A DNA stretch of 64,000 nucleotides from Thermococcus sp. 2319x1 (GCF_001484685.1 NZ_CP012200.1:1668321-1732320); one strand, 5' to 3'; numbered from the stretch's first letter, positions 53,791 through 63,806 are shown. Numbers and translations are program-made. The notes: a model not told the origin generated them from the sequence alone.

Positions 53791-54107
53791 TTTTTCCACC
53801 CCATTTCAAAAACAAGACATTAATTAATAGGGCTTTTTCATACTAAAATCTTTCCATCAAATTGAGGTTCTGGTGACAAACCCCCTAACTCGAATATAAA
53901 AGTCTCATGTAGAGGGGTTCTAACGTAGCCCGAGATGGCATTGACGAGGAGCACAATAGCCACCGAAGAAGCCCGCTTAAACTTCGTGAAACAGAACTTC
54001 TTGATGGTAGATTTCATGTGGGGTGAGGCTTCAAAAATCCCACGCCGTAAGTAATTGCATACCAACAGAAAAAGTAGAAAAGTCATCAAAGAAAACTACG
54101 GAGAGAA
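53791..54107. other. 317-base region without a recognised gene
   Basis: An 83-codon minus-strand frame (53838-54089) includes KSTIKKFCFTKFKRASSV and VRTPLHETFIFELGGLSPEP, which look protein-like but match nothing I recognise and have no good ribosome site. It may be a gene fragment. CATTAATTAATAGGG near 53820 could be a promoter element. Confidence 0.35.
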
Positions 54108-54482
54108 TCACTCAAGCTGAACCTCGTTCTCCCAGAGGCCGTGGATGTTGCAGTAGCTCAAAGCATAGAGCTTGCCCTTCTTCTTGGTCTTGAGTACAAA
54201 GTAGGCTATGGGCTCCGTGTATACGTCGCTCGCGTTTGGACCGTTTACAGACTCCCCATGGGCTGTAAACTCAGCCCTTCCAACATGGTAAACAAAGTTC
54301 TCGCCCTCCGGCAGGAAGTAAAGCTCTATGTATCTGATGTGGTGCTCGGTGGTGTTTGGATGGGGGATTTCTTTACCAACTTGCACCTTAACTTTAACAA
54401 GCTCCCCCTCCCTTTCGTACTCTATAACGGGGACGTGCTTTTCTCCTTTCCAGTCTCCACTTCTTATGGTTTCGCTTATCAT
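54108..54482 (-). CDS. sorA: superoxide reductase
   Basis: A 124-residue neelaredoxin-type SOR that reduces superoxide to peroxide with electrons from rubredoxin. GEKH gives E14, K15 and H16 as in the P. furiosus enzyme; HHIRYIELYF holds two more His ligands, and SYCNIHGLW the Cys and last His of the square-pyramidal iron site. It lacks the desulforedoxin domain. ATG at 54482 has GAGGTGGTG. Just downstream of rubredoxin in one operon. Confidence 0.97.
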   Translation of the reverse strand: MISETIRSGDWKGEKHVPVIEYEREGELVKVKVQVGKEIPHPNTTEHHIRYIELYFLPEGENFVYHVGRAEFTAHGESVNGPNASDVYTEPIAYFVLKTKKKGKLYALSYCNIHGLWENEVQLE

Positions 54483-54492
54483 TTCCACCACC

Positions 54493-54654
54493 TCAATCTA
54501 TCTTCTCAAACATGTCTTTTGGAGCTCCACAGAGCGGGCATACCCAGTCATCCGGGAGCTCTTCAAACTTTGTCCCCGGGGCAATTCCACTGTCCGGGTC
54601 TCCGGCTTCCTCATCGTATATGTATCCACAAACTATGCACTTCCACTTCGCCAT
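54493..54654 (-). CDS. rubredoxin
   Basis: A 53-residue rubredoxin, too short to stand out as a long open frame: it begins [20 protein letters not shown] and ends [17 protein letters not shown]. The two CxxCG knuckles bind one iron. It passes electrons from NROR to superoxide reductase and rubrerythrin in Thermococcales. The gene starts after GGTGGTGGAAAC and ends 10 bases before the SOR start. A TATA box ACTTTATAAGG lies near 54690. Confidence 0.97.
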   Translation of the reverse strand: MAKWKCIVCGYIYDEEAGDPDSGIAPGTKFEELPDDWVCPLCGAPKDMFEKID

Positions 54655-54732
54655 GTTTCCACCACCCTAATATTATTAGATTGACCTTATAAAGTTTGCG
54701 CTCCGAACTAAATGGAGCAAAAAACGAAAGAG

Positions 54733-55248
54733 CTACTCAAACACCACGAACTTATCCCTTGGGGCACCGCAAACTGGACAGTACTCCGGAGCCTCATCAA
54801 CTGCCGTGTATCCGCAAACTGGGCAGATGTAGACCCTCTTTATCTCTATGTCCTTTTTCTGCTCTGCGAACTCTTTTGCCTTCTTGTAAAGCTCGGCATG
54901 GATTTTTTCGGCCTCTAAAGCGTAGTGAGTGCTCCTAACAGCTTCCTTTTCTCCCTGGAACTCTGCAACTTTATTGAAAACAGGGTACATTTCTTCAACC
55001 TCATACGTCTCTCCATCAATAGCAACTTGAAGGTTGCTTGGGGTATCTTTAACGTTGCCCAGGGCTTCGTAGTGATTTCTTGCATGAACAAGTTCAGCAA
55101 AGGCTATAGCTCTGAAAAGCTTCGCTATGTTTGGAAATCCTTCCTTCTCGGCAACATCTGCAAAAATCATGTACCTCATATGGGCCATGCTTTCTCCGGC
55201 GTATGCTTCCTCAAGAAACTTTTTGGTCATTTTTCTTTCAACGACCAT
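54733..55248 (-). CDS. rubrerythrin
   Basis: A 171-residue classical rubrerythrin: N-terminal diiron four-helix domain (EEAYAGESMAHMRYMIFADVAEKEG, AELVHARNHYEAL, HYALEAEKIHAELYKKA) and a C-terminal rubredoxin-like domain with ICPVCGYTAVDEAPEYCPVCGAP. It reduces peroxide to water using rubredoxin electrons. ATG at 55248 follows GGTGATAGGT; TATA-like CTTTTATATT lies upstream near 55295, with TTCGAA above it. Confidence 0.96.
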   Translation of the reverse strand: MVVERKMTKKFLEEAYAGESMAHMRYMIFADVAEKEGFPNIAKLFRAIAFAELVHARNHYEALGNVKDTPSNLQVAIDGETYEVEEMYPVFNKVAEFQGEKEAVRSTHYALEAEKIHAELYKKAKEFAEQKKDIEIKRVYICPVCGYTAVDEAPEYCPVCGAPRDKFVVFE

Positions 55249-55335
55249 ACCTATCACCCCAGAGCGGCATTATTAATTTCGATAGAGAAATATAAAAGGT
55301 TTTCTCTTCGAAATTTAAAAGATGGGGAAAGGGCA

Positions 55336-56424
55336 TCACAGTTCCTCTACGCCAACTCCGGCTTTTATCTTTTTCTCCAGCATAATTGCCTTTCTTATGT
55401 CCTCCATAACGACCGCTCCAACTATCTTGCCTCCTTCAAGGAAAACTTTTGTCTTCTCATCCAGCCACTTACCCTCTCCCCTTGTTTTTCCAATCAGGGC
55501 TATTGGGAGATCACCGAATTTAAAAACTGTGGAACGGAATTCAAAGTCATACCTGTCTTCTCTACCTTTTAAAATGTTGGCAAGAACTCTCGCGTGCCCC
55601 ATGGCGGCTTTTGCGGTGCCGCAGACTATTCCATTGTACTCGGCACAGTCCCCAATCGCATACACATCCTTTGCCGAAGTTCTAAAGCGGTCATCAATCA
55701 ATATCCCTCTTCCAGCGTGAATACCGCTTTTAACGGCTATTTCCTTGTTGGGAACGATTCCAAAGGCGCATATCTTAACTTTTCCATTTACGTAACCCTT
55801 ATCCGTAAGAACTCCCCCTTCATCAGCTTTGAATGCATCTGCATTGAGATAAAACTCTACACCATTGCATTCGAGCTTTTCCATTATTATTTTCGTGAGC
55901 TCTTCATCAAGGCCAAGAAGATTATTCCTTCTGTGAACCAGCTTAACTTTGTAGCCTGCCTTTGCCAGATTCCCGGCAAGCTCAAGGCCGATGAATCCCC
56001 CACCAAGTATCAGGACGTCTTCATATCTTTCTATTTGCTCCTTAATCCTCTCGGCATCCTGGAGTGTTCTAAGGGTGTGTACAAACTCCTTGCCCTCAAG
56101 AGTCGGTTCTCTTGGCCTGGCACCGGTGGCTATAACTAAGACATCGTAGGATATCTCGCCTTCACTTGTTATCAGCCTTTTTCGAGCCCTGTCTATTAAC
56201 TCCGCCCTTACTCCCAGATTCAGGTCTATTCCTTTCTTTTCGTACCATTCAAGGGAATACGGGAAGAGCTTTTCCTTCTCAATGAACCCTGCTATGTAAT
56301 GGCTTAACATGGGTTTACTGTAATGGGGAACCTTCTCCTGCTCAACTATGCTTATCTCTTCTCCAGAAAGCTGATTGGCCAGCTCTACTCCTCCGGGTCC
56401 ATTTCCAACTATGACAATCTTCAT
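55336..56424 (-). CDS. NAD(P)H:rubredoxin oxidoreductase
   Basis: A 362-residue FAD enzyme of the pyridine-nucleotide-disulfide reductase fold without redox Cys pair. [13 protein letters not shown] (FAD Rossmann), [32 protein letters not shown] (NAD(P) Rossmann) and [11 protein letters not shown] are in order. Length and neighbourhood fit NROR, which feeds rubredoxin for SOR and rubrerythrin. ATG at 56424. Confidence 0.92.
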   Translation of the reverse strand: MKIVIVGNGPGGVELANQLSGEEISIVEQEKVPHYSKPMLSHYIAGFIEKEKLFPYSLEWYEKKGIDLNLGVRAELIDRARKRLITSEGEISYDVLVIATGARPREPTLEGKEFVHTLRTLQDAERIKEQIERYEDVLILGGGFIGLELAGNLAKAGYKVKLVHRRNNLLGLDEELTKIIMEKLECNGVEFYLNADAFKADEGGVLTDKGYVNGKVKICAFGIVPNKEIAVKSGIHAGRGILIDDRFRTSAKDVYAIGDCAEYNGIVCGTAKAAMGHARVLANILKGREDRYDFEFRSTVFKFGDLPIALIGKTRGEGKWLDEKTKVFLEGGKIVGAVVMEDIRKAIMLEKKIKAGVGVEEL

Positions 56425-56434
56425 ATGCCTCCCT

Positions 56435-56974
56435 TCAGAGAACTCTTGGCTTGTAGTAGATTTCCACCTGATTGAATATCACATGGGCGGGAATATTGGC
56501 ATAATCCGGCTTTCCTCTCATCAGACCCTCAAGGTATTCCTTGTGGACTTCAATTGCTTTGTAATGGGCTCTCTCTTGTGTTGCCAAGAAGTCAAAAAGG
56601 GCCTTATGCTCAGGAAGCCTTTTGGCCAGAAGTTTGTAAACTCTCTCTGCTACCTTTTCGTTCATCAGTGCCGTTTTCATGGCCTCAACCATTGTCCCCA
56701 ATGTTACGGCATTGATAGTGCTCTCAAGGAAGGGAATTCCTTCTGGAACTGTGTAGTTTTCATCTCCGAAGAGTTTCCTGTACAGGTTCAGAAGAAGTGT
56801 TTTATGGGCTTCTTCCGCCTTTGCAAGGTCTTTAAAGAAGTTCTCTATAAGCTCGCCCTTTCCCTCAGCAAGTTTGAGATAAAAGGCTTTGGCATCTTCT
56901 TCAGAGGCTATTGCATAGCCCAAAATTTCCTTTTCAGAAAGGACTTCCAGTCTTTTAACAATGTCTTCTTCCAT
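56435..56974 (-). CDS. rubrerythrin-like ferritin-fold protein
   Basis: A 179-residue two-repeat ferritin-like protein: [21 protein letters not shown] with [16 protein letters not shown], then [20 protein letters not shown] with [15 protein letters not shown]. Ligand residues are kept. ATG at 56974 with GGGGGTGCATCT is better than the longer frame. It ends 10 bases before NROR begins, so the two are probably co-transcribed. Confidence 0.86.
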   Translation of the reverse strand: MEEDIVKRLEVLSEKEILGYAIASEEDAKAFYLKLAEGKGELIENFFKDLAKAEEAHKTLLLNLYRKLFGDENYTVPEGIPFLESTINAVTLGTMVEAMKTALMNEKVAERVYKLLAKRLPEHKALFDFLATQERAHYKAIEVHKEYLEGLMRGKPDYANIPAHVIFNQVEIYYKPRVL

Positions 56975-57090
56975 AGATGCACCCCCTACGTTAAAGACTT
57001 TCTCGCGGGTATATTTAATGTTTACCATTCCACTTCTTCTGAAGAATCAATAGGGGTTTGTCCCGGCTTATGATACTGTTCAGGGAATCT

Positions 57091-57720
57091 TCATATGAGT
57101 TCGTTTAGCGAATTTAAGAGCATCTGTCTCCTTTTTAGTGCCCCCAAAAGATATTCGTCCCTTGCTTCATCCCTATCAAAAAACTCTTCGAGTTCCTTCT
57201 TTATGTTCAAAAGATGAGCCCGTCTTTGCTCCTCGTTTAAAGGCTTTTCTGCCTGAAGTTTTTCTCCCCCTTCTTTAAAGCCCTCCGGAAAGTACCAGTC
57301 CTTGAACCACGTAAAGCCTAGGTTAAAAAGCTTAAAGCCGAGCCTTGTCGTTGGAGCCGGAGCCCCGAAATAGAGAGCCCTTTTGGTTTCAAGGTCCTCA
57401 ACATAACTGACAAAGACATGCTCTCCGGGTTTTAAATGACTCGCAAAAAGCTCCAGCAGGGTTTCTTCTACGGGTGAATCAAAGTACAGTAGCCCAACTT
57501 CTGGAGTCGGATTTATGGAAGATATTTCAACCCAAGAGCTGTAGTACTTCCTACCAAAATAAACCCTTGCGTAAAGGAGGTGGTCTCTTAAAGAACCTCT
57601 TTCAACGAAAATCTCAAGAAGAGTCTCGTTTGGGAATCTTCCGGGGTATTTTTCCGCATATATCTCAAATCCTTCAACTTTAATTCCACTTAGCAGTTTT
57701 TCAACGGCGTTTTCAATCAT
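57091..57720 (-). CDS. conserved hypothetical protein, DUF1122-like
   Basis: A 209-residue soluble protein that I place tentatively in the archaeal DUF1122 family (acetyltransferase-like fold). Conserved-looking stretches are LRDHLLYARVYFGRKYYSSWVEISS and YFGAPAPTTRLGFKLFNLGFTWFKDWYFPEGF. ATG at 57720 has AGAGGTG; the longer frame adds a hydrophobic but non-signal-like end. It starts about 35 bases after the flavodiiron gene's end in the same direction. Confidence 0.65.
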   Translation of the reverse strand: MIENAVEKLLSGIKVEGFEIYAEKYPGRFPNETLLEIFVERGSLRDHLLYARVYFGRKYYSSWVEISSINPTPEVGLLYFDSPVEETLLELFASHLKPGEHVFVSYVEDLETKRALYFGAPAPTTRLGFKLFNLGFTWFKDWYFPEGFKEGGEKLQAEKPLNEEQRRAHLLNIKKELEEFFDRDEARDEYLLGALKRRQMLLNSLNELI

Positions 57721-57755
57721 GAGGGCACCTCTAAAAATAATATTAAAGATGAGGC

Positions 57756-58982
57756 TCACCTTCTGAGCCTTTTAACGAGTTCTCTGACCCCTTCTCTGAT
57801 TCTCACTTCATCTTCTGGCGTAGTTCTGCCCTTAACCTCTATTGTATCCACGTGGTCAAACTTTGACCTCTTGATTAGTGCCTCTATCTCTCTTCCCGCT
57901 ACTCCCGCCCATCCGAATGTTCCTATTATAAGAACAGGCTTTTCATAGTTAGCCTTATCGAGCATCTCATAGAGGAGATACCTTATTCTCGGGTGTATGC
58001 CCGCTTCGTATGTTGAACTTCCAATGATAACGGCTTCACTGTCTGGAACTTCTCCAAGAATGTCGCTCACCGCTGGAGCCTCTTTGTCGGCATATCCGTA
58101 AACTACCGGAGTAAAGCCGAGCCTTTCTAGCTCGTTAACTGCCACTCTAACGCTCTCCTCAACGAAGCCGTACATCGAATCGTAAACCACCAAAACTTTG
58201 CCTTTCTTTGGAACTCCAGCGCCGACATTTGCATAGTGTTCAAAGATCTTCTGTGGGTTCTTACGCCATATCAATCCATGCCCCGGAAGAATCATTCTAA
58301 CGTCATCAACTATGCCGAGCTCTTTTATCTTCTCAATGTTCTCCACGATGTACTTGTGGTAGTGGCCGATAACGGTAACTATGTACTTGGTAACGTAGGG
58401 GAGGTACTTCTCAACGATCTCTTCGTCGCTGTCATCTATGGCTTCGGGGATAGAATAACCTCCTCCAGCATCGCAAGAGAAGATTATCCTGTCCTCAACT
58501 ACGTAAGTTATCATGGTATCGGGCCAGTGAAGCCATGGAACCGTTATGAACTTTAAAGTCCTGCTGCCAATCTTAAGCTCTTCTCCGTCTTCAATTGCAT
58601 GAACGTTCTCTTTGATACCATAAAACGTCTCCAAAAGCCTCTTTGCGAATGCGGTGCCTATAATTTTTGCCTTGTATCCGTTGGCCTCAAGAACTTTTGG
58701 TATTGCTCCGCTATGATCAGGCTCCGTATGATGAACAACTATGTGGGTTATCTCTTTAGGGTCAACTATACCCGAGAGTGCTTCAAGAAACTCATCAGCG
58801 TAGTCTCTTTTCCAGGCATCAAAAAGAATAACAGCGCTGTCCGTCTTCATAAGGTAAGCGTTGTATGTTATTCCTTCCGGAATGTCCCATGTTGCCTCGA
58901 AGTATTTTATTTTGTCGTCGTCAATCCTCAAAAGGTAGAGCTCTGGCGTATCAAGAAGTTTCTCTATCCAAACCTTTGGCAT
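57756..58982 (-). CDS. flavodiiron protein (oxygen reductase)
   Basis: A 408-residue A-type flavodiiron protein. The N-terminal metallo-beta-lactamase-like domain carries HHTEPDHSG, CDAGGGYS and GHYHKY/GHGLIW diiron ligands; the C-terminal flavodoxin domain (about 255-408) has VVYDSMYGFVEESVR and IGSSTYEAGIHPR. It reduces O2 to water (or NO) with rubredoxin electrons. It completes the oxygen-detoxification set with SOR, rubrerythrin and NROR. Confidence 0.96.
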   Translation of the reverse strand: MPKVWIEKLLDTPELYLLRIDDDKIKYFEATWDIPEGITYNAYLMKTDSAVILFDAWKRDYADEFLEALSGIVDPKEITHIVVHHTEPDHSGAIPKVLEANGYKAKIIGTAFAKRLLETFYGIKENVHAIEDGEELKIGSRTLKFITVPWLHWPDTMITYVVEDRIIFSCDAGGGYSIPEAIDDSDEEIVEKYLPYVTKYIVTVIGHYHKYIVENIEKIKELGIVDDVRMILPGHGLIWRKNPQKIFEHYANVGAGVPKKGKVLVVYDSMYGFVEESVRVAVNELERLGFTPVVYGYADKEAPAVSDILGEVPDSEAVIIGSSTYEAGIHPRIRYLLYEMLDKANYEKPVLIIGTFGWAGVAGREIEALIKRSKFDHVDTIEVKGRTTPEDEVRIREGVRELVKRLRR

Positions 58983-59030
58983 TTTTTCACCACCCCAATT
59001 CAGTTTAAAAATAGAAATATAAAAAGTTTT

Positions 59031-59477
59031 TCACCCTTCCAGAAACTCGAATATCTCATCTAAATCCGGCACCTCCCTTATTGGGTAAACTTTGTAGAAA
59101 ACTATCTTTCCCTCCTCATCCACCAAAACGTTTGCCCTTTCTGAAATCCCGTCCTTTTCTCTAAAAAGCCCGTATAGCCTTGCAACCTTACCGTGGGGCC
59201 AAAAGTCGCTCAGAATTCTAAGCTTCTTAAGCCCTATATGCTCAGCCCAGGCCTTTTTACTCGGCACGGGGTCAACGCTTATACCTACCGGAAAAACGTT
59301 TAGGTTTTCAAATTTTTCGTAATTTTCCTCCAGAGCTTTCATCTGTTTTTCGCAGATACCTGTCCATGCCAGCGGGTGGAAGGACAGGAGAACTTTCTTC
59401 CCTCTAAAATCCGAAAGCTTAAATTCCTCTCCGTTTTGGTCTTTCAACACAAAATCCGGTGCTTTTTCTCCAAGCAT
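59031..59477 (-). CDS. 1-Cys peroxiredoxin
   Basis: A 148-residue thioredoxin-fold peroxiredoxin. FHPLAWTGICEKQMKALE is the active site (PxxxTxxC) and the only cysteine, so resolving thiol must come from another protein. VGISVDPVPSKKAWAEHIGL and RANVLVDEEGKIVFYKVYP complete the fold. ATG at 59477 follows GAGGTGGAGG. It lies just downstream of the oxidoreductase beta subunit. Confidence 0.92.
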   Translation of the reverse strand: MLGEKAPDFVLKDQNGEEFKLSDFRGKKVLLSFHPLAWTGICEKQMKALEENYEKFENLNVFPVGISVDPVPSKKAWAEHIGLKKLRILSDFWPHGKVARLYGLFREKDGISERANVLVDEEGKIVFYKVYPIREVPDLDEIFEFLEG

Positions 59478-59503
59478 TTCCTCCACCTCAAAATTTATAA
59501 AAA

Positions 59504-60376
59504 TCAAAACGTTCTCTTAGCCTCCAAAATTTTTCCAATTTCTTCAAGCTTAGGCTTCCTCTGCCACAGCGGTGTCTTGTCCTTCTTATAAGCTGGAACC
59601 TGCTCTTCAAAGGTTGGCTTTTCGTGGATGTAGAACACTCCCAGCGGGAGGGGATCGCTCTCTATAGCTCTCCTAAATGCCTCCTCCCTATCGTACGGGT
59701 TGTGATCCTTCATCCAGTAAGTGTGCTCGCGGTACCACTCGTAGGTGTTCACCTTGTTGAAACTCACGCATGGGTGGAAGATGTCCACTATGGCTAATCC
59801 CTTATGCTGGATGGCCTTTTTGATTATCTCCACGCTCTCCTTAAAGTATCCCATAAAAGTCCTTGCTACAAAAGAAGCATCAAGGGCTATTGCTAAAGCT
59901 ATTGGGTTGAAAGGCTCTTCAAAGACTCCCCAAGGTTGAGTGGGGGTTTTCATCCCCAGCATTGTTGTTGGAGAAGCTTGGCCTTTAGTCAAACCATAAA
60001 TCTGGTTGTTATGGACTAAAACCGTTATGTCCGGGTTTCTTCTTATGGCGTGGAGTAGGTGGTTGCCTCCTTCAGCGTACATGTCTCCATCTCCACCCTC
60101 CGCTATTACCGTCAAAGACGGATTTGCGGCTTTAACAGCTGTGGCTATTGGAATTGAACGACCGTGAAGTGTATGATAACCGTTGGCGTTTATGTAGTGG
60201 GGCATCTTTGCAGCTTGGCCGATTCCGCTTATTATGACAACATCCTGCGGCCTTAGGTTGAGTTCAGCAAAAGCAGACTTCAAAATGTTCCTAATACCGA
60301 AGTTTCCACACCCCGGGCACCAGGCTATATCCTTGCTTCCGGGTCTTTTGGATTCAAAAATAAGCGGAGAAATCAT
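59504..60376 (-). CDS. 2-oxoacid:ferredoxin oxidoreductase, beta subunit
   Basis: A 290-residue thiamine-diphosphate subunit: [12 protein letters not shown] with Cys ligands for a [4Fe-4S] cluster, [14 protein letters not shown], and [21 protein letters not shown] plus [18 protein letters not shown] for TPP-Mg binding. It overlaps the alpha subunit by 4 bases. Substrate (2-oxoglutarate, pyruvate or branched-chain oxoacids) cannot be told; the KorB-like CPGCGNFG start favours oxoglutarate-type. Confidence 0.92.
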   Translation of the reverse strand: MISPLIFESKRPGSKDIAWCPGCGNFGIRNILKSAFAELNLRPQDVVIISGIGQAAKMPHYINANGYHTLHGRSIPIATAVKAANPSLTVIAEGGDGDMYAEGGNHLLHAIRRNPDITVLVHNNQIYGLTKGQASPTTMLGMKTPTQPWGVFEEPFNPIALAIALDASFVARTFMGYFKESVEIIKKAIQHKGLAIVDIFHPCVSFNKVNTYEWYREHTYWMKDHNPYDREEAFRRAIESDPLPLGVFYIHEKPTFEEQVPAYKKDKTPLWQRKPKLEEIGKILEAKRTF

Positions 60377-62085
60377 TCTAACACCCCCTTAAGAGCATCA
60401 AGAATCTCTTCAACGGAGAAGGGTCTTCCATCATACTTCAAAATCTTGTGATGCACTTCCACTCCAAACTCCTTCTTTAAAAGGTCTGCAAATTGAGCGG
60501 TAACGTTTTGCTCGATGTCTACTATCACTTTGCCCTCCAAGAGACCTTTGACCCTCTCGGGCAGAGGATACACCCACTTAAAGTGTAAAAACGCTACGTC
60601 TTCCCTGTTGAGAACTTCGAGGGCTTCTCTTATCACATGGTAGGTTGAACCCCATGCGACAATGACGTATTTCGCATCCTCTCTCCCCACAAGTTCCGGC
60701 ATCATGGCATTTTTCCTTATCGTTTCAAGCTTCTTTATTGCCCTTTTCTCCTGCATCAGCCTTGAAAGTTCTTCGTCTTCAGTTATGTCTCCCCACTCGT
60801 CGTGTTCGTTTCCATTAGCCACCACAACCCCCTTTCCGTATCCGGGAATGCTCCTTGGAGAGATGCCGTCTTCGGTGAGCTTGTACCTCTTGTAGTCCTC
60901 ATCGCTCTCGACAATGTATTTTTCCACTTTGATTTTGCTTAGATCAAGCTCTGGGAGGTTGTAGTAAGTGTCAACAAAATACTGATCCGTTAAGATTATA
61001 ACGGGCACTTGGTATTTGTCAGCTAAATTGAAAGCCTCTGCCGTAAGGTAAAAAGCCTCCTCAATGCTCCCCGGAGCTAAAACTATTCTTGGAAACTCGC
61101 CATGTCCAGAATAAAGAACAAGGTTCAGGTCGCCTTGCATTGTTCTTGTGGGTAATCCCGTTGCCGGACCGGGTCTTTGGGCGAGATGAATTACCACTGG
61201 ATTTTCCGCCATTCCAGCCAGACTTAGGGCTTCGCTCATCAAGGCAAAGCCGCCTCCCGAGGTTGTTACCATTCCCCTCGCACCGGCGAACCATGCTCCC
61301 AGAGCCATGTTTATTGCAGCTATCTCATCCTCCACCTGCTCCACTATTATCTCAAAGTCTTCAGCATGCTGGGCAGAGAAAACCGCAACACCTGTGGAGG
61401 GGCTCATGGGATAAAAGCTCAGGAAGTTCATCCCCCCAGCGACCGCACCCAAGGCTACGGCCTCGGTGCCGCTTAAAAGGAGCTCATTCTTAACGTTTTC
61501 ATCTCTTTTAACTTCAATTCCAATTGTTCCCTCTTCACAAAGCTTCACTCCAAGCTCATAACCTCTCTTGGCGGCTTCAATGTTTTTTAACACAACCCCT
61601 TCTCCTTTGCTGCCAAATCTTTTCCTCAGATATTCCTCAAAAACCTCAAAGTCCCCGTGGAAGAGTCCAATCACAACTCCCGCTGCTATTGTGTTTAAAT
61701 ACAGAGGACTGCCAACTCCTTTTGCCATTTCATTGAGAGGCACTTCAACGAAGTTCACCCTGCTGAGGTATTCCTCCTCAACGTTTTCTTTTTCGCCAAG
61801 AACCACTGTATTTTCTGTTAACCTTTTTTCCACCCAGGGAAGAACTCCACGCTTGAACGGGATTAGGATATCGATTCTCCTTACAAAAGCCCTTACCTTT
61901 TTTGATGATACTCTGATTTCGGTGGTGTTTATTCCACCCCTAACCCGTGACATGTACTCTTTGTTCGCATAGACGTTGTAGCCAGAAAGCTTCAAGACCC
62001 TTGTGAGGATTTCCTCAACTGTCTGAATCCCCTGACCTGCTGCACCGCCCAAAACGATAGAAACATCCTCCTTAAACTCGACCAT
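60373..62085 (-). CDS. 2-oxoacid:ferredoxin oxidoreductase, fused gamma-alpha subunit
   Basis: A 570-residue protein. Residues 1-185 are the gamma domain ([35 protein letters not shown]), then the alpha domain ([73 protein letters not shown]). This two-gene type lacks the delta ferredoxin subunit of four-subunit POR and KGOR. ATG at 62085 has GGAAGGGATGG. Product reduces ferredoxin for the cell's electron economy. Confidence 0.92.
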   Translation of the reverse strand: MVEFKEDVSIVLGGAAGQGIQTVEEILTRVLKLSGYNVYANKEYMSRVRGGINTTEIRVSSKKVRAFVRRIDILIPFKRGVLPWVEKRLTENTVVLGEKENVEEEYLSRVNFVEVPLNEMAKGVGSPLYLNTIAAGVVIGLFHGDFEVFEEYLRKRFGSKGEGVVLKNIEAAKRGYELGVKLCEEGTIGIEVKRDENVKNELLLSGTEAVALGAVAGGMNFLSFYPMSPSTGVAVFSAQHAEDFEIIVEQVEDEIAAINMALGAWFAGARGMVTTSGGGFALMSEALSLAGMAENPVVIHLAQRPGPATGLPTRTMQGDLNLVLYSGHGEFPRIVLAPGSIEEAFYLTAEAFNLADKYQVPVIILTDQYFVDTYYNLPELDLSKIKVEKYIVESDEDYKRYKLTEDGISPRSIPGYGKGVVVANGNEHDEWGDITEDEELSRLMQEKRAIKKLETIRKNAMMPELVGREDAKYVIVAWGSTYHVIREALEVLNREDVAFLHFKWVYPLPERVKGLLEGKVIVDIEQNVTAQFADLLKKEFGVEVHHKILKYDGRPFSVEEILDALKGVLE

Positions 62086-62222
62086 ATGCCATCCCTTCCA
62101 ATAAAGTTCGACTTTCGTCATAATAAGGTTTATGGATTAGGTTTATATAATTTTCTTCTAAAGCCCTAACGATGAAGAAAGCAAACAAACTCTGGGAAAA
62201 AGACAGAATTAAAGAGAAGAGA

Positions 62223-62873
62223 TCACTCAAGCTTCTTGTAGCAGAACCACCAGTCGTAGCACTCTATCTCGCCCTTGGCCTTCGCTTCCTCGCGTTCTTT
62301 AACTTGGTCAACTGTACTGGCCGGTGGGACAATGACTTTGTCACCTATAAGCTCATTGTTGGGCCACTTGTGGGGCAAAGCAACTCCCTTCTCGGTGCTT
62401 ATCTTCAGGGCCTTGACGAGCCTTAAAATCTCGTCCCAATCCCTACCAACTTCGGCTGGGTAATAGACTATTGCCCTGATAACGCCTTTGTCATCAACAA
62501 CAAAGACCGCTCTGGCAGTTATTGTGGCACCGCTTGGTATCATGCCGAGCCTATCGGCTAGGTCTCCTCTATCGTCTGCTATTACTGGGAAGGTTATCTC
62601 CTCCCCGAGGTTCTCCTTGATCCATTCCATCCATTTGATGTGGCTGAATACTTGGTCAACGCTCAGTCCAATTGGCTCAACACCGAGCTCTCTGAACTTA
62701 TCGATTCTCTTTTGTAGAGCGTAGAACTCAGTGGTGCAGACCGGGGTAAAGTCGGCCGGGTGGCTGAAAAGAAGGAACCACTTGCCCCTTTCTGCAAAGT
62801 AGTCCGGGAGCTTTATCACTCCATGGGTTGTTTTTACCTCAACCTCTGGAAACTTTTCACCGATAGCTACCAT
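62223..62873 (-). CDS. archaeal 2-Cys peroxiredoxin (Prx6-like)
   Basis: A 216-residue peroxidase like PH1217 and the Aeropyrum thioredoxin peroxidase. [20 protein letters not shown] has the peroxidatic Cys; the C-terminal [16 protein letters not shown] holds two more Cys spaced as in the decameric archaeal enzymes. [16 protein letters not shown] and [14 protein letters not shown] are typical. ATG at 62873 is preferred since GAGGTG abuts the ATG at 62879. A near-match metal-type palindrome lies upstream of its TATA box. Confidence 0.95.
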   Translation of the reverse strand: MVAIGEKFPEVEVKTTHGVIKLPDYFAERGKWFLLFSHPADFTPVCTTEFYALQKRIDKFRELGVEPIGLSVDQVFSHIKWMEWIKENLGEEITFPVIADDRGDLADRLGMIPSGATITARAVFVVDDKGVIRAIVYYPAEVGRDWDEILRLVKALKISTEKGVALPHKWPNNELIGDKVIVPPASTVDQVKEREEAKAKGEIECYDWWFCYKKLE

Positions 62874-62929
62874 CTTCATCACCTCGCTTGTTTTCATATG
62901 AAACTTTTAAAGTTCGAATATATAAACCT

Positions 62930-62943
62930 TTCGGTTTTCCTAA
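62930..62943. promoter_or_regulatory. near-match DtxR-like palindrome TTCGG-TTTT-CCTAA
   Basis: One mismatch to the TTAGG-N4-CCTAA motif. On the minus strand it reads TTAGG-AAAA-CCGAA and stands just upstream of the TATA-like GGTTTATATATT of the 2-Cys peroxiredoxin. Both peroxiredoxins with thermal-type promoters thus carry the motif. Confidence 0.45.
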
Positions 62944-63004
62944 CAAAACTCAGAAACCCTAATTAGTTCAGCGACGTTTCCATTCCTAAGTTCGAAAGAA
63001 TAAC

Positions 63005-63745
63005 TCAAAGAGACACAAGTTGTAAAACCAGCCCGGATTTTTCACAGTGCTTCTTCAGTCTCTCAATGATCCTTCTATCTCCCCCGAGTACGGGCCAGAG
63101 GATGGAATCTATGTGGAGGGGAGGTATTCCAACTTCCCTCGAAATTTTCCTCCAGAATTTTACTGGCTCCTCGGATGTAAACCTTCTTGTATAATTTTCG
63201 ATTCTGAAGTCTTTTGGGATGTCGATTTCCATTGGATAGGGGATGAACTCTTTGAAAGCTATCCTTGAGGCATAGCCAAACATTTTTACAGCAAAAACAA
63301 TTGTTTTTGCATCTTCCTTTGAACTCATGACCCCTGCCAGACGATCCCGAAATCTCAGCATGTTGTGGTAGTAATTCCTTAAATCCTCCCCCGTTAGAGA
63401 GTTCAAAAAAGGCTCCAGCTTTTTAAGACGAGCCATCTTTGACTGAATTAATCTCCTGTTGGTTTTCGAGTTTGGTAAGAACTCGGAGTAAGCTGCTACG
63501 ATGCCTTTTGGAGGGTTTTTTGAGAAGTACTCCGAGAACTCCCACCACCAGTTCTCTCCTTTGGCAGAAAGCTGATAGCTAACGATTGAATTAGCCACCA
63601 CAAGCTTGAGAAAGAGCTCACCATCGTTAAGGTTTTTGTAAAGGTTCTCCAAAGCCGAAAACTGCAGGTCAACCTTCTCCTCGATTGTTCTTGCGCATTC
63701 AACACCGAGTTCCTTAAGAATGCTCTTGAGGGCTTCAACTTTCAA
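63005..63745 (-). CDS. archaeal 8-oxoguanine DNA glycosylase/lyase (AGOG)
   Basis: About 246 residues of the AGOG family, an HhH-superfamily N-glycosylase/AP lyase removing 8-oxoguanine. EDAKTIVFAVKMFGYASRIAF carries the catalytic lysine, and FKEFIPYPMEIDIPKDFRI the conserved aspartate. HIDSILWPVLG ends the fold. The likely start is TTG at 63745 after GGTGGGAAAA. It fits the oxidative-damage theme of this end of the window. Confidence 0.9.
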   Translation of the reverse strand: MKVEALKSILKELGVECARTIEEKVDLQFSALENLYKNLNDGELFLKLVVANSIVSYQLSAKGENWWWEFSEYFSKNPPKGIVAAYSEFLPNSKTNRRLIQSKMARLKKLEPFLNSLTGEDLRNYYHNMLRFRDRLAGVMSSKEDAKTIVFAVKMFGYASRIAFKEFIPYPMEIDIPKDFRIENYTRRFTSEEPVKFWRKISREVGIPPLHIDSILWPVLGGDRRIIERLKKHCEKSGLVLQLVSL

Positions 63746-63806
63746 TTTTCCCACCAAAAAGAAAAAGGGGGTAAAGCCTTATAGAATTTGCGAAAAATAA
63801 AAGAGG

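Noticed and set aside
53838-54089. 83-codon minus-strand frame upstream of a ferritin-like gene
   Set aside because: Looks partly protein-like but has no ribosome site and no family I can name; kept as an unexplained stretch.
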